Made by a program: the position numbers and the translations under genes. Of a stretch of 64,000 nucleotides of DNA, positions 26,303 through 39,706 are shown one piece after another. Below the pieces are notes generated by a model. That model was not told the origin of the DNA, made no database searches, and saw only the letters and a list, made by a program, of their open reading frames with translations. The DNA comes from Clusia tigrina. Its lineage: Eukaryota > Arthropoda > Insecta > Diptera > Clusiidae. The stretch is from the NCBI GenBank assembly GCA_920105625.2, contig OV050031.1:49928205-49992204 (forward strand), written 5' to 3'. Numbering within the stretch: position 1 is the stretch's first letter; every line of letters starts with the position of its first letter.

Positions 26303-27509
26303 ATCAAAGTTTGCTACATTGAACTGCTGTAACTTTTTACTGGAGCGTCATAAGACCATGAAATTTTGTGACAATAATGTACTATTGTCATTTGAAATAG
26401 CGGTATAACAGTCCTACCCTTGATTAAAAAATGAAACACTGATGCAACTTCAAAATTCAATAACTTTTATACTGTGCGTAATATAACTATCAAAATTTGC
26501 AACATTGAACTGCTGTAACTTTTTATTGGTACGTCATAAGACCTTGAAATTTTGTGAAAATAATGTACTATTGTCATTTGAAATATCGGTATAACAGTGC
26601 TAACCTTGAGGAAAAAATGAAATACTGATCCAACTTCAAAATTCACTAACTTTTATACTGCGCGTAATATAACTATCAAAGTTTGCATAATTGAAATGCT
26701 GTAACTTTTTACTGGAGCGTCATAAGACCTTGAAATTTTGTGACCGTAATGTACTATTGTCATTTGAAATAGCGGTATAACAGTCCTAACCTTGATTAAA
26801 AACTGAAACACTGATGCAACTGCAAAATTCACTAACTTTTATACTGTGCGTAATATAACTATCAAAGTTTTCAACATTGAAATGCTGTAACTTTTTACTG
26901 GAGCGTCATAAGACCTTGAAATTTTGTGATCGTAATGTACTATTGTCATTTGAAATATCTGTATAACACTGCTAACCTTGAGTTAAAAATGAAACACTGA
27001 TGCAACTTCAAAATTCACTAACTGTTATACTGTGCCTAATATAACTATCAAAATTTGCAACATTGAAATGCTGTAACTTTTTACTAGTGCATCATAAGAC
27101 CTTGAAAACTTGTGACAATAATGTACTATTTTCATTTGAAATATCGGTATAACAGTGCCACTTTGAGTAAACAGTGAAACACTGATGCAACTTCAAAATT
27201 CACTAACTTTTCTACTGTGCGTAATATAACTATCAAAGTTTGCAATATTGAAATGCTGTAACTTTTTACTGGAGCGTCATAAGACCTCGAAATTTCGTGA
27301 CAATAAAGTAATATTGTCAATTTGAAATATCGGTATAACGGTGCTACCTTTGAGTAAAAAATTAAACTCTGATGCAACTTCAAAGTTCACTAACTTTTAT
27401 ACTGTGCGTAATATAACTATCAAAGTTTGCAACATTGAAATGCTGTAACTTTTTACTGGTGCGTCAGAAAACCTCGAAATTTTGTGACAATAAAGTACTA
27501 TTATCCATT
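26303..27509 (+). repeat. Transition block between left and right monomer sets
   Basis: Left-type monomers (CATAATTG with GACCG, TTTTCAAC with GATCG) run to about 27,000. They are followed by GCCTAATATAAC and ACAGTGAAAC types. No right-hand GTATGTAATAC monomer is present yet; the first is near 27,967. Nothing but satellite was seen. Confidence 0.8.
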
Positions 27510-29182
27510 TGAAATAGCGATATAACAGTGCTAACCTTGAGGAAAAAATGAAACACTGATGCAACTTCAAAATTCACTAACTTTTATACTGGGCGTAATA
27601 TAACTCTCAAAGTTTGCAACATTGAAATGCTGGAACTTTTTACTAGTGCATCATAAGACCTTGAAAACTTGTGACAAAAATGTACTATTTTCAATTTGAA
27701 ATATCGGTATAACAGTGCCACTTTGAGTAAACAGTGAAACACTGATGCAACTTCAAAATTCACTAACTTTTCTACTGTGCGTAATATAACTATCAAAGTT
27801 TGCAACATTGAAATGCTGTAACTTTTTACTGGAGCGTCATAAGACCTTGAAATTTTGTGACAATATTGTACTAATGTCAATTTGAAATTTCGATTTAACA
27901 GTGCTACCTTTGAGTAAAGAATGAAACAATGTTGCAACTTCAAAATTGACTAATTTATATACTGTATGTAATACAACTATCAAAGTTTGCAACATTGAAA
28001 TGCTGTGACTTTTTACTGGTGCGTCATATAACCTCAAAATTTTGTGACAAAAATGTACTATTGTCAATATTAGAATTCGGTATAACAGTGCTACCTTTGA
28101 ATAAAAAATGAAACACTGACGCAACTTCAAAATTCACTAACTTTTATAATGAGCGTAATATAATTATCAAAGATTACAACATTGAAATGCTGTAACTTTT
28201 TACTGGAGCTTCATAAGACCTTGAAATTTTGTGACAATAATGTACTATTGTCATTTGAAATAGCGGTATAACAGTCCTAACCTTGATTAAAAAATGAAAC
28301 ACTGATGCAACTTCAAAATTCACTAACTTTTATACTGTGCGTAATATAACTATCAAAGTTTGCTATATTGAACTGCTGTAACTTTTTATTGGTGCGTCAT
28401 AAGACCTTGAAATTTTGTGAAAATAATGTACTATTGTCAATTTGAAATATCGGTATAACAGTGCTACCTTTGGGTAAAAAATGAAACACTGATGCAACTT
28501 CAAAATTCAATAACTTTTATACTTTGCGTAATATAAATATCAAAGTTTGGAACATTAAACTGCTGTAACTTTTTATTGGTACGTAAAAAGACCTTGAAAT
28601 TTTGTGACAAAAATGTACTATTGTCAATATTAGAATTCGGTATAACAGTGCTACCTTTGAATAAAAAATGAAACACTGACGCAACTTCAAAATTCACTAA
28701 CTTTTATAATGAGCGTAATATAATTATCAAAGATTACAACATTGAAATGCTGTAACTTTTTACTGGAGCGTCATAAGACCTTGAAATTTTGTGACAGTAA
28801 TGTACTACTGTCAATTTGAGATAACGGTATAACAGTGCTACATTTGAGTAAAAAATGAAACACTGATGCAACTTCAAATTTTACTCACTTTTGTACTGTA
28901 TAACTATTAAAGTTTGCAACAATGAAGTGCTGTACCTTTTTACTGGACTGTCATAAGGCCTTGAAATTTTGTGACAGTAATGTACTATTTTCACTTTGAA
29001 ATATCGGTGTAACAGTGCTACTTTTGAGTAAAAAATGAAACACTGATGCAACTTCAAAATTCACTAACTTTTATACTGTGCGTAATATAACTATCAAAGT
29101 TTGCTACATTGAACTGCTGTAACTTTTTACTGGAGCGTCGTAAGACCTTGAAATTTTGTGAAAATAATGTACTATTATCATT
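27510..29182 (+). repeat. Nine-monomer unit of 1,673 bp, copy 1
   Basis: The unit repeats at an exact offset of 1,673 bp (9 monomers, average 185.9 bp). It includes the first GTATGTAATACAACTATC monomer, a TAATGAGCG monomer, a TTTGCGTAATATAAATATC monomer and a monomer with a 7-bp deletion. Confidence 0.9.
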
Positions 29183-30773
29183 TGAAATAGCGATATAACA
29201 GTGCTAACCTTGAGGAAAAAATGAAACACTGATGCAACTTCAAAATTAACTAACTTTTATACTGTGCGAAATATAACTATCAAAGTTTGCAACTTTGAAA
29301 TGCTGTAACTTTTTACTAGTGCATCATAAGACCTTGAAAACTTGTGACAAAAATGTACTATTTTCAATTTGAAATATCGGTATAACAGTGCCACTTTGAG
29401 TAAACAGTGAAACACTGATGCAACTTCAAAATTCACTAACTTTTCTACTGTGCGTAATATAACTATCAAAGTTTGCAACATTGAAATGCTGTAACTTTTT
29501 ACTGGAGCGTCATAAGACCTTGAAATTTTGTGACAATATTGTACTAATGTCAATTTGAAATTTCGATTTAACAGTGCTACCTTTGAGTAAAGAATGAAAC
29601 AATGTTGCAACTTCAAAATTGACTAATTTATATACTGTATGTAATACAACTATCAAAGTTTGCAACATTGAAATGCTGTGACTTTTTACTGGTGCGTCAT
29701 ATAACCTCAAAATTTTGTGACAAAAATGTACTATTGTCAATATTAGAATTCGGTATAACAGTGCTACCTTTGAATAAAAAATGAAACACTGACGCAACTT
29801 CAAAATTCACTAACTTTTATAATGAGCGTAATATAATTATCAAAGATTACAACATTGAAATGCTGTAACTTTTTACTGGAGCTTCATAAGACCTTGAAAT
29901 TTTGTGACAATAATGTACTATTGTCATTTGAAATAGCGGTATAACAGTCCTAACCTTGATTAAAAAATGAAACACTGATGCAACTTCAAAATTCACTAAC
30001 TTTTATACTGTGCGTAATATAACTATCAAAGTTTGCTATATTGAACTGCTGTAACTTTTTATTGGTGCGTCATAAGACCTTGAAATTTTGTGAAAATAAT
30101 GTACTATTGTCAATTTGAAATATCGGTATAACAGTGCTACCTTTGGGTAAAAAATGAAACACTGATGCAACTTCAAAATTCAATAACTTTTATACTTTGC
30201 GTAATATAAATATCAAAGTTTGGAACATTAAACTGCTGTAACTTTTTATTGGTACGTAAAAAGACCTTGAAATTTTGTGACAAAAATGTACTATTGTCAA
30301 TATTAGAATTCGGTATAACAGTGCTACCTTTGAATAAAAAATGAAACACTGACGCAACTTCAAAATTCACTAACTTTTATAATGAGCGTAATATAATTAT
30401 CAAAGATTACAACATTGAAATGCTGTAACTTTTTACTGGAGCGTCATAAGACCTTGAAATTTTGTGACAGTAATGTACTACTGTCAATTTGAGATAACGG
30501 TATAACAGTGCTACATTTGAGTAAAAAATGAAACACTGATGCAACTTCAAATTTTACTCACTTTTGTACTGTATAACTATTAAAGTTTGCAACAATGAAG
30601 TGCTGTACCTTTTTACTGGACTGTCATAAGGCCTTGAAATTTTGTGACAGTAATGTACTATTTTCACTTTGAAATATCGGTGTAACAGTGCTACTTTTGA
30701 GTAAAAAATGAAACACTGATGCAACTTCAAAATTCACTAACTTTTATACTGTGCGTAATATAACTATCAAAGT
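29183..30773 (+). repeat. Nine-monomer unit of 1,673 bp, copy 2 (slightly incomplete)
   Basis: The copy is nearly identical to 27510-29100. It diverges near 30773, where GTGTGCAACATTG replaces GTTTGCTACATTG. The first monomer differs more (GCGAAATATAAC versus GGCGTAATATAAC). Confidence 0.9.
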
Positions 30774-31682
30774 GTGCAACATTGAAATGCTGTAACTTTC
30801 TACTGGAGCGTCATAAGATCTTAAAATTTTGTGACAATAATGTACTAATGTCAATTTGAAATTTCGATTTAACAGTCCTACCTTTGAGTAAAGAATGAAA
30901 CACTGTTGCAACTTCAAAATTGACTAACTTATATACTGTATGTAATACAAATATCAAAGTTTGCAACATTGAAATGCTGTAACTTTTTACTGGTGCGTCA
31001 TATAACCTCGAAATTTTGTGACAATAATGTATTATCGTCAATATTAGAAATCGGTATAACAGTGCTACCTTTGAATAAAAAATGAAACACTGACGCAACT
31101 TCAAAATTCACTAACTTTTATACTGAGCGTAATATAATTATGAAAGTTTGCTACATTGAACTGCTGTAACTTTTTATTGGTGCGTCATAAGACCTTGAAA
31201 TTTTGTGAAAATAATGTACTATTGTCAATTTGAAATATCGGTATAACAGTGCTACCTTTGAGTAAAAAATGAAACACTGATGCAACTTCAAATTTTACTC
31301 ACTTTTGTACTATATAACTATTAAAGTTTGCAACATTGAAATGCTGTAACTTTTTATTGGATCGTCATAAGAGCTTGAAATTTTGTGACAATAATGTACT
31401 AATGTCAATTTGAAATTTCGATTTAACAGTGCTACCTTTGAGTAAAGAATGAAACACTGTTGCTACTTCAAAATTGACTAACTTATATACTGTATGTAAT
31501 ACAATTATCAAAGTTTGCAACATTGAAATGCTGTAACATTTTACTGGTGCGTCATATAACCTCGAAATTATGTGACAATAATGTACTATTGTCAATATTA
31601 GAATTCGGTATAACAGTGCTACCTTTGAATAAAAAATGAAACACTGACGCAACTTCAAAATTCACTAACTTTTATACTGAGC
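30774..31682 (+). repeat. Linker monomers before the 9-mer family
   Basis: About five monomers of right-hand types (GTATGTAATAC, GAGCGTAATATAATTATG, a 7-bp-deleted unit near 31307, and a GGATCGTCATAAGAGC unit). No larger period was recognised. Confidence 0.75.
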
Positions 31683-33362
31683 GTAATAGAATTATGAAAG
31701 TTTGCAACATTGAAATGCTGTAACTTTTTATTGGAGCGTCATAAGACCTTGAAATTTTGTGACAATAATGTACTATTGTCATTTGAAATAGCGTTATAAC
31801 AGTCCTAACCTTGATTAAAAAATGAAACAATGATGCAACTTCAAAATTCACTAACTTTTTTATTGTGCGTAATATAACTATCAAAGTTTGCTACATTGAA
31901 CTGCTGTAACTTTTTATTGGTGCGTCATAAGACCTTAAAATATTGTGAAAATAATGTACTATTGTCAATTTGAAATATCGGTATAACAGTGCTACCTTTG
32001 GGTAAAAAATGAAACACTGATGCAACTTCAAATTTCACTAACTTTTATACTGTGCGTAATATAAATCTCAAAGTTTGCATCATTGAAATGCTGGAACTTT
32101 TTACTGGTGCGTCATAAGATTTAGAAGTTTTGTGACAATAATGTACTACTGTCAATTTGAGATAACGGTATAACAGTGCAACCTTTGAGTAAAAAATGAA
32201 ACACTGATGCAACTTCAAATTTCACTCACTTTTATACTGTACGTAACATAACTATCAAAGCTTGCAACATGAAATGCTGTAACTTTTTACTGGAGCGTCA
32301 TAAGACCTTGAAATTTAGTGACAATAATGTACTATTGCCAATTTGAAATTTCGATTTAACAGTGCTACCTTTGAGTAAAGAATGAAACACTGTTGCAACT
32401 TCAAAATTGACTAACTTATATACTGTATGTAATACAACTATCAAAGTTTGCAACATTGAAATGCTGTAACTTTTTGCTGGAGCGTCATAAGACCTTGAAA
32501 TTTTGTGACAATAATGTACTGATGTCAATTTAAAATTTCGATTTAACAGTGCTACCTTTGAGTAAAGAATGAAACACTGTTGCAACTTCAAAATTGACTA
32601 ACTTATATACTGTATGTAATACAATTATCAAAGTTTGCAACATTGAAATGCTGTAACATTTTATTGGTGCGTCATATAACCTCGAAATTATGTGATAATA
32701 ATGTACTATTGTCAATATTAGAAATCGGTATAATAGTGCTACCTTTGAATAAAAAATGAAACACTGACGCAACTTCAAAATTCACTAACTTTTATACTGA
32801 GCGTAATATAATTATGAAAGTTTGCAACATTGAAATGCTGTAACTTTTTATTGGAGCGTCATAAGACCTTAAAATTTTGTGACAATAATGTTCTAATGTC
32901 ATTTGAAATAGCGGTATAACAGTCCTAACCTTGATTAAAAAATGAAACACTGATGCAACTTCAAAATTCACTAACTTTTATACTGTGCGTAATATAACTA
33001 TCAAAGTTTGCTACATTGAACTGCTGTAACTTTTTACTGGAGCGTCATAAGACCTTGAAATTTTGTGAAAAAAATGTACTATTGTCAATTTGAAATTTCG
33101 ATTTAACAGTGCTACCTTTGAGTAAAGAATGAAACACTGTTGCTACTTCAAAATTGACTAACTTATATACTGTATGTAATACAATTATCAAAGTTTGCAA
33201 CATTGAAATGCTGTAACATTTTACTGGTGCGTCATATAACCTCGAAATTATGTGACAATAATGTATTATTGTCAATATTAGTATTCGGTATAACAGTGCT
33301 ACCTTTGAATAAAAAATGAAACACTGACGCAACTTCAAAATTCACTAACTTTTATACTGAGC
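31683..33362 (+). repeat. 9-mer HOR variant, 1,680 bp
   Basis: The block starts with the GAGCGTAATAGAATTATG monomer, which recurs at 33363, 34671 and 38026. It holds types 1, 2, 3, 5, 6, 7 and 8 of the later HOR, lacks type 4, and ends with a TTTGCTACATTG unit and a second type-7-like unit. One base is missing in type 5 (TTGCAACATGAAATG near 32265). Confidence 0.8.
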
Positions 33363-34670
33363 GTAATAGAATTATGAAAGTTTGCAACATTGAAATGCTG
33401 TAACTTTTTATTGGAGCGTCATAAGACCTTGAAATTTTGTGACAATAATGTACTATTGTCATTTGAAATAGCGTTATAACAGTCCTAACCTTGATTAAAA
33501 AATGAAACAATGATGCAACTTCAAAATTCACTAACTTTTTTATTGTGCGTAATATAACTATCAAAGTTTGCTACATTGAACTGCTGTAACTTTTTATTGG
33601 TGCGTCATAAGACCTTAAAATATTGTGAAACTAATGTACTATTGTCAATTTGAAATATCGGTATAACAGTGCTACCTTTGGGTAAAAAATGAAACACTGA
33701 TGCAACTTCAAATTTCACTAACTTTTATACTGTGCGTAATATAACCATCAAAGTTTGCATCATTGAAATGCTGGAACTTTTTACTGGTGCGTCATAAGAT
33801 TTAGAAGTTTTGTGACAATAATGTACTACTGTCAGTTTGAGATAACGGTATAACAGTGCTACTTTTGAGTAAAAATTGAAACACTGATGCAACTTCCAAT
33901 TTCACTCACTTTTATACTGTGCGTAATATAACTATCAAAGCTTGCACCATTGAAATGCTGTAACTTTTTACTGGTGCGTCATAAGACCTAGAATTTTTGT
34001 GACAATAATGTACTACTGTCAATTTGAGATAACGGTATAACAGTGCAACCTTTGAGTAAAAAATGAAACACTGATGCAACTTCAAATTTCACTCACTTTT
34101 ATACTGTACGTAACATAACTATCAAAGCTTGCAACATTGAAATGCTGTAACTTTTTACTGGAGCGTCATAAGACCTTGAAATTTTGTGACAATAGTGTAC
34201 TATTGTCAATTTGAAATTTCGATTTAACAGTGCTACCTTTGAGTAAAGAATGAAACACTGATGCAACTTCAAAATTCACTAACTTTTATACTGTGCGTAA
34301 TATAACTATCAAAGTTTGCAACATTGAAATGCTGTAACTTTTTATTGGATCGTCATAAGAGCTTGAAATTTTGTGACAATAATGTACTAATGTCAATTTG
34401 AAATTTCGATTTAACAGTGCTACCTTTGAGTAACGAATGAAACACTGTTGCTACTTAAAAATTGACTAACTTATATACTGTATGTAATACAATTATCAAA
34501 GTTTGCAACATTGAAATGCTGTAACATTTTACTGGTGCGTCATATAACCTCGAAATTATGTGACAATAATGTACTATTGTCAATATAAGAATTCGGTATA
34601 ACAGTGCTACCTTTGAATAAAAAATGAAACACTGACGCAACTTCAAAATTCACTAACTTTTATACTGAGC
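33363..34670 (+). repeat. 7-monomer HOR variant, 1,308 bp
   Basis: The order is types 1 to 5, then a GGATCGTCATAAGAGC unit, then a GTATGTAATACAATTATC unit. Compared with the 9-mer, types 6 and 8-9 are absent or replaced. Confidence 0.8.
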
Positions 34671-36351
34671 GTAATAGAATTATGAAAGTTTGCAACATTG
34701 AAATGCTGTAACTTTTTATTGGAGCGTCATAAGACCTTGAAATTTTGTGACAATAATGTACTATTGTCATTTGAAATAGCGTTATAACAGTCCTAACCTT
34801 GATTAAAAAATGAAACAATGATGCAACTTCAAAATTCACTAACTTTTTTATTGTGCGTAATATAACTATCAAAGTTTGCTACATTGAACTGCTGTAACTT
34901 TTTATTGGTGCGCCATAAGACCTTAAAATATTGTGAAAATAATGTACTATTGTCAATTTGAAATATCGGTATAACAGTGCTACCTTTGTTTAAAAAATGA
35001 AACACTGATGCAACTTCAAATTTCACTAACTTTTATACTGTGCGTAATATAACCATCAAAGTTTGCATCATTGAAATGCTGGAACTTTTTACTGGTGCGT
35101 CATAAGATTTAGAAGTTTTGTGACAATAATGTACTACTGTCAGTTTGAGATAACGGTATAACAGTGCTACTTTTGAGTAAAAATTGAAACACTGATGCAA
35201 CTTCCAATTTCACTCACTTTTATACTGTGCGTAATATAACTATCAAAGCTTGCACCATTGAAATGCTGTAACTTGTTACTGGTGCGTCATAAGACCTAGA
35301 ATTTTTGTGACAATAATGTACTACTGTCAATTTTAGATAACGGTATAACAGTGCAACCTTTGAGTAAAAAATGAAACACTGATGCAACTTCAAATTTCAC
35401 TCACTTTTATACTGTACGTAACATAACTATCAAAGCTTGCAACATTGAAATGCTGTAACTTTTTACTGGAGCGTCATAAGACCTTGAAATTTTGTGACAA
35501 TAATGTACTATTGTCAATTTGATATTTCGATTTAACAGTGCTACCTTTGAGTAAAGAATGAAACACTGTTGCAACTTCAAAATTGACTAACTTATATACT
35601 GTATGTAATACAACTATCAAAGTTTGCAACATTGAAATGCTGTAACTTTTTGCTGGAGCGTCATAAGACCTTGAAATTTTGTGACAATAATGTACTGATG
35701 TCAATTTGAAATTTCGATTTAACAGTGCTACCTTTGAGTAAAGAATGAAACACTGTTGCAACTTCAAAATTGACTAACTTATATACTGTATGTAATACAA
35801 TTATCAAAGTTTGCAACATTGAAATGCTGTAACATTTTACTGGTGCGTCATATAACCTCGAAATTATGTGATAATAATGTACTACTGTCAATATTAGAAA
35901 TCGGTATAACAGTGCTACCTTTGAATAAAAAATGAAACACTGACGCAACTTCAAAATTCACTAACTTTTATACTGAGCGTAATATAATTATGAAAGTTTG
36001 CAACATTGAAATGCTGTAACTTTTTATTGGAGCGTCATAAGACCTTAAAATTTTGTGACAATAATGTTCTAATGTCATTTGAAATAGCGGTATAACAGTC
36101 CTAACCTTGATTAAAAAATGAAACACTGATGCAACTTCAAAATTCACTAACTTTTATACTGTGCGTAATATAACTATCAAAGTTTGCTACATTGAACTGC
36201 TGTAACTTTTTACTGGAGCGTCATAAGACCTTGAAATTTTGTGAAAAAAATGTACTATTGTCAATTTGAAATATCGGTATAACAGTGCTACCTTTGGGTA
36301 CAAAATGAAACACTGATGCAAATTCAAATTTCACTAACTTTTATACTGTGC
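34671..36351 (+). repeat. 9-mer HOR with an earlier form of types 6 and 9, 1,681 bp
   Basis: Types 1 to 8 are in the order of the main array. Type 6 reads GCTGTAACTTTTTGCTGG, as at 32461 and near 57085, and not the main array's GCTGTAAATTTTTGCTGG. The ninth unit is a TTTGCTACATTG, GAAAAAAATG type and not the GGAACTTCTTACTGGTGTG type. Confidence 0.85.
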
Positions 36352-38025
36352 GTAATATAACCATCAAAGTTTGCATCATTGAAATGCTGGAACTTTTTAC
36401 TGGTGCGCCATAAGACTTAGAAATTTTGTGACAATAATGTACTACTGTCAATTTGAGATAACGGTATAACAGTGCTACCTTTGAGTAAAAAATGAAACAC
36501 TGATGCAACTTCAAATTTCACTCACTTTTATACTTTGCGTAATATAACTATCAAAGCTTGCAACATTGAAATGCTGTAACTTTTTACTGGTGCGTCATAA
36601 GACCTAGAATTTTTGTGAAAATAATGTACTACTGTCAATTTGAGATAACGGTATAACAGTGCTACCTTTGAGTAAAAAATGAAACACTGATGCAACTTCA
36701 AATTTCATTAACTTTTATACTGTGCGTAATATAACCATCAAAGTTTGCATCATTGAAATGCTGGAACTTCTTACTGGTGTGTCATAAGACATTGAAATTT
36801 TGTGACAATAATGTACTACTGTCAATTTGAGATAACGGTATAACAGTGCTACCTTTGAGTAAAAAATGAAACACTGATGCAACTTCAAAATTCACTAACT
36901 TTTATACTGTGCGTAATATAACTATCAAAGTTTGCAACATTGAACTGCTGTAACTTTTTATTGGTACGTCATAAGACCTTGAAATTTTGTGACAATAATG
37001 TACTATTGTCATTTGAAATAGCAGTATAACACTGCTAACCTTGAGTAAAAAATGAAACACTGATGCAACTTCAAAATTCACAAACTTTTATACTGCGCGT
37101 AATATAACTATCAAAGTTTGCATCATTGAAATGCTGGAACTTCTTACTGGTGTGTCATAAGACCTTGAAATTTTGTGACAATAATGTACTACTGTCAATT
37201 TGAAACAACGGTATAACAGTGCTACACTTGAGTAAAAAATGAAACACTGAAGCAACTTCAAATTTTACTCACTTTTGTACTGTATAACTATTAAAGTTTG
37301 CAACATTGAAATGCTGTACCTTTTTACTGGACTGTCATAAGACCTTGAAATTTTGTGACAGTAATGTACTATTGTCAATTTGAAATATCGGTGTAACAGT
37401 GCTACCTTTGAGTAAAGAATGAAACACTGTTGCAACTTCAAAATTGACTAACTTATATACTGTATGTAATACAACTATCAAAGTTTGCAACATTGAAATG
37501 CTGTACCTTTTTACTGGAGCGTCATAAGACCTTGATATTTTGTGACAATAATGTACTATTGTCATTTGAAATATCAGTATAACACTGCTAACCTAGAGTA
37601 AAAAATGAAACACTGATGCAACTTCAAAATTCACTAACTTTTATACTGTGCGCAATATAACTATCAAAGTTTGCAATATTGAAATGCTGTAACTTTTTAT
37701 TGGATCGTCATAAGAGCTTGAAATTTTGTGACAATAATGTACTAATGTCAATTTGAAATTTCGATTTAACAGTGCTACCTTTGAGTAACGAATGAAACAC
37801 TGTTGCTACTTAAAAATTGACTAACTTATATACTGTATGTAATACAATTATCAAAGTTTGCAACATTGAAATGCTGTAACATTTTACTGGTGCGTCATAT
37901 AACCTCGAAATTATGTGACAATAATGTACTATTGTCAATATTAGAATTCGGTATAACAGTGCTACCTTTGAATAAAAAATGAAACACTGACGCAACTTCA
38001 AAATTCACTAACTTTTATACTGAGC
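36352..38025 (+). repeat. Nine-monomer mosaic containing the GCAGTATAACACTGC module
   Basis: It starts with CCATCAAAGTTTGCATC monomers, then a TACTTTGCG unit, and from about 36990 a module marked by AATAGCAGTATAACACTGC, a TACTGCGCG unit and a 7-bp-deleted unit. The module recurs at 49527, 50454 and 53623. Confidence 0.8.
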
Positions 38026-39706
38026 GTAATAGAATTATGAAAGTTTGCAACATTGAAATGCTGTAACTTTTTATTGGAGCGTCATAAGACCTTGAAATTT
38101 TGTGACAATAATGTACTATTGTCATTTGAAATAGCGTTATAACAGTCCTAACCTTGATTAAAAAATGAAACAATGATGCAACTTCAAAATTCACTAACTT
38201 TTTTATTGTGCGTAATATAACTATCAAAGTTTGCTACATTGAACTGCTGTAACTTTTTATTGGTGCGTCATAAGACCTTAAAATATTGTGAAAATAATGT
38301 ACTTTTGTCAATTTGAAATATCGGTATAACAGTGCTACCTTTGTTTAAAAAATGAAACACTGATGCAACTTCAAATTTCACTAACTTTTATACTGTGCGT
38401 AATATAACCATCAAAGTTTGCATCATTGAAATGCTGGAACTTTTTACTGGTGCGTCATAAGATTTAGAAGTTTTGTGACAATAATGTACTACTGTCAGTT
38501 TGAGATAACGGTATAACAGTGCTACTTTTGAGTAAAAATTGAAACACTGATGCAACTTCCAATTTCACTCACTTTTATAATGTGCGTAATATAACTATCA
38601 AAGCTTGCACCATTGAAATGCTGTAACTTTTTACTGGTGCGTCATAAGACCTAGAATTTTTGTGACAATAATGTACTACTGTCAATTTGAGATAACGGTA
38701 TAACAGTGCAACCTTTGAGTAAAAAATGAAACACTGATGCAACTTCAAATTTCACTCACTTTTATACTGTACGTAACATAACTATCAAAGCTTGCAACAT
38801 TGAAATGCTGTAACTTTTTACTGGAGCGTCATAAGACCTTGAAATTTTGTGACAATAATGTACTATTGTCAATTTGAAATTTCGATTTAACAGTGCTACC
38901 TTTGAGTAAAGAATGAAACACTGTTGCAACTTCAAAATTGACTAACTTATATACTGTATGTAATACAACTATCAAAGTTTGCAACATTGAAATGCTGTAA
39001 ATTTTTGCTGGAGCGTCATAAGACCTTGAAATTTTGTGACAATAATGTACTGATGTCAATTTGAAATTTCGATTTAACAGTGCTACCTTTGAGTAAAGAA
39101 TGAAACACTGTTGCAACTTCAAAATTGACTAACTTATATACTGTATGTAATACAATTATCAAAGTTTGCAACATTGAAATGCTGTAACATTTTACTGGTG
39201 CGTCATATAACCTCGAAATTATGTGATAATAATGTACTATTGTCAATATTAGAAATCGGTATAACAGTGCTACCTTTGAATAAAAAATGAAACACTGACG
39301 CAACTTCAAAATTCACTAACTTTTATACTGAGCGTAATATAATTATGAAAGTTTGCAACATTGAAATGCTGTAACTTTTTATTGGAGCGTCATAAGACCT
39401 TAAAATTTTGTGACAATAATGTTCTAATGTCATTTGAAATAGCGGTATAACAGTCCTAACCTTGATTAAAAAATGAAACACTGATGCAACTTCAAATTTC
39501 ACTAACTTTTATACTGTGCGTAATATAACCATCAAAGTTTGCATCATTGAAATGCTGGAACTTCTTACTGGTGTGTCATAAGACCTTGAAATTTTGTGAC
39601 AATAATGTACTACTGTCAATTTGAGATAACGGTATAACAGTGCTACCTTTGAGTAAAAAATGAAACACTGATGCAACTTCAAAATTCACTAACTTTTATA
39701 CTGTGC
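38026..39706 (+). repeat. Main 9-mer HOR, copy 1 (1,681 bp)
   Basis: Nine monomer types in fixed order. 1: AGAATTATG or CTTAATATAAC with AATAGCGTTATAAC. 2: TTTGCTAC with GTACTTTTGTC. 3: GCATCATTG with GATTTAGAAG. 4: GCACCATTG. 5: GTACGTAACATAAC. 6: GTATGTAATACAAC with GTAAATTTTTGCTGG. 7: GTATGTAATACAATT. 8: GAGCGTAATATAATTATG with GTTCTAATG. 9: GGAACTTCTTACTGGTGTG. Most units are 187 bp. Copies 1,681 bp apart differ at few positions. Confidence 0.92.

Noticed and set aside
26303..27509. A transposon insertion at the 27 kb subfamily change
   Set aside because: No terminal repeats, target-site duplication or non-satellite sequence is present. The change is from one monomer set to another.
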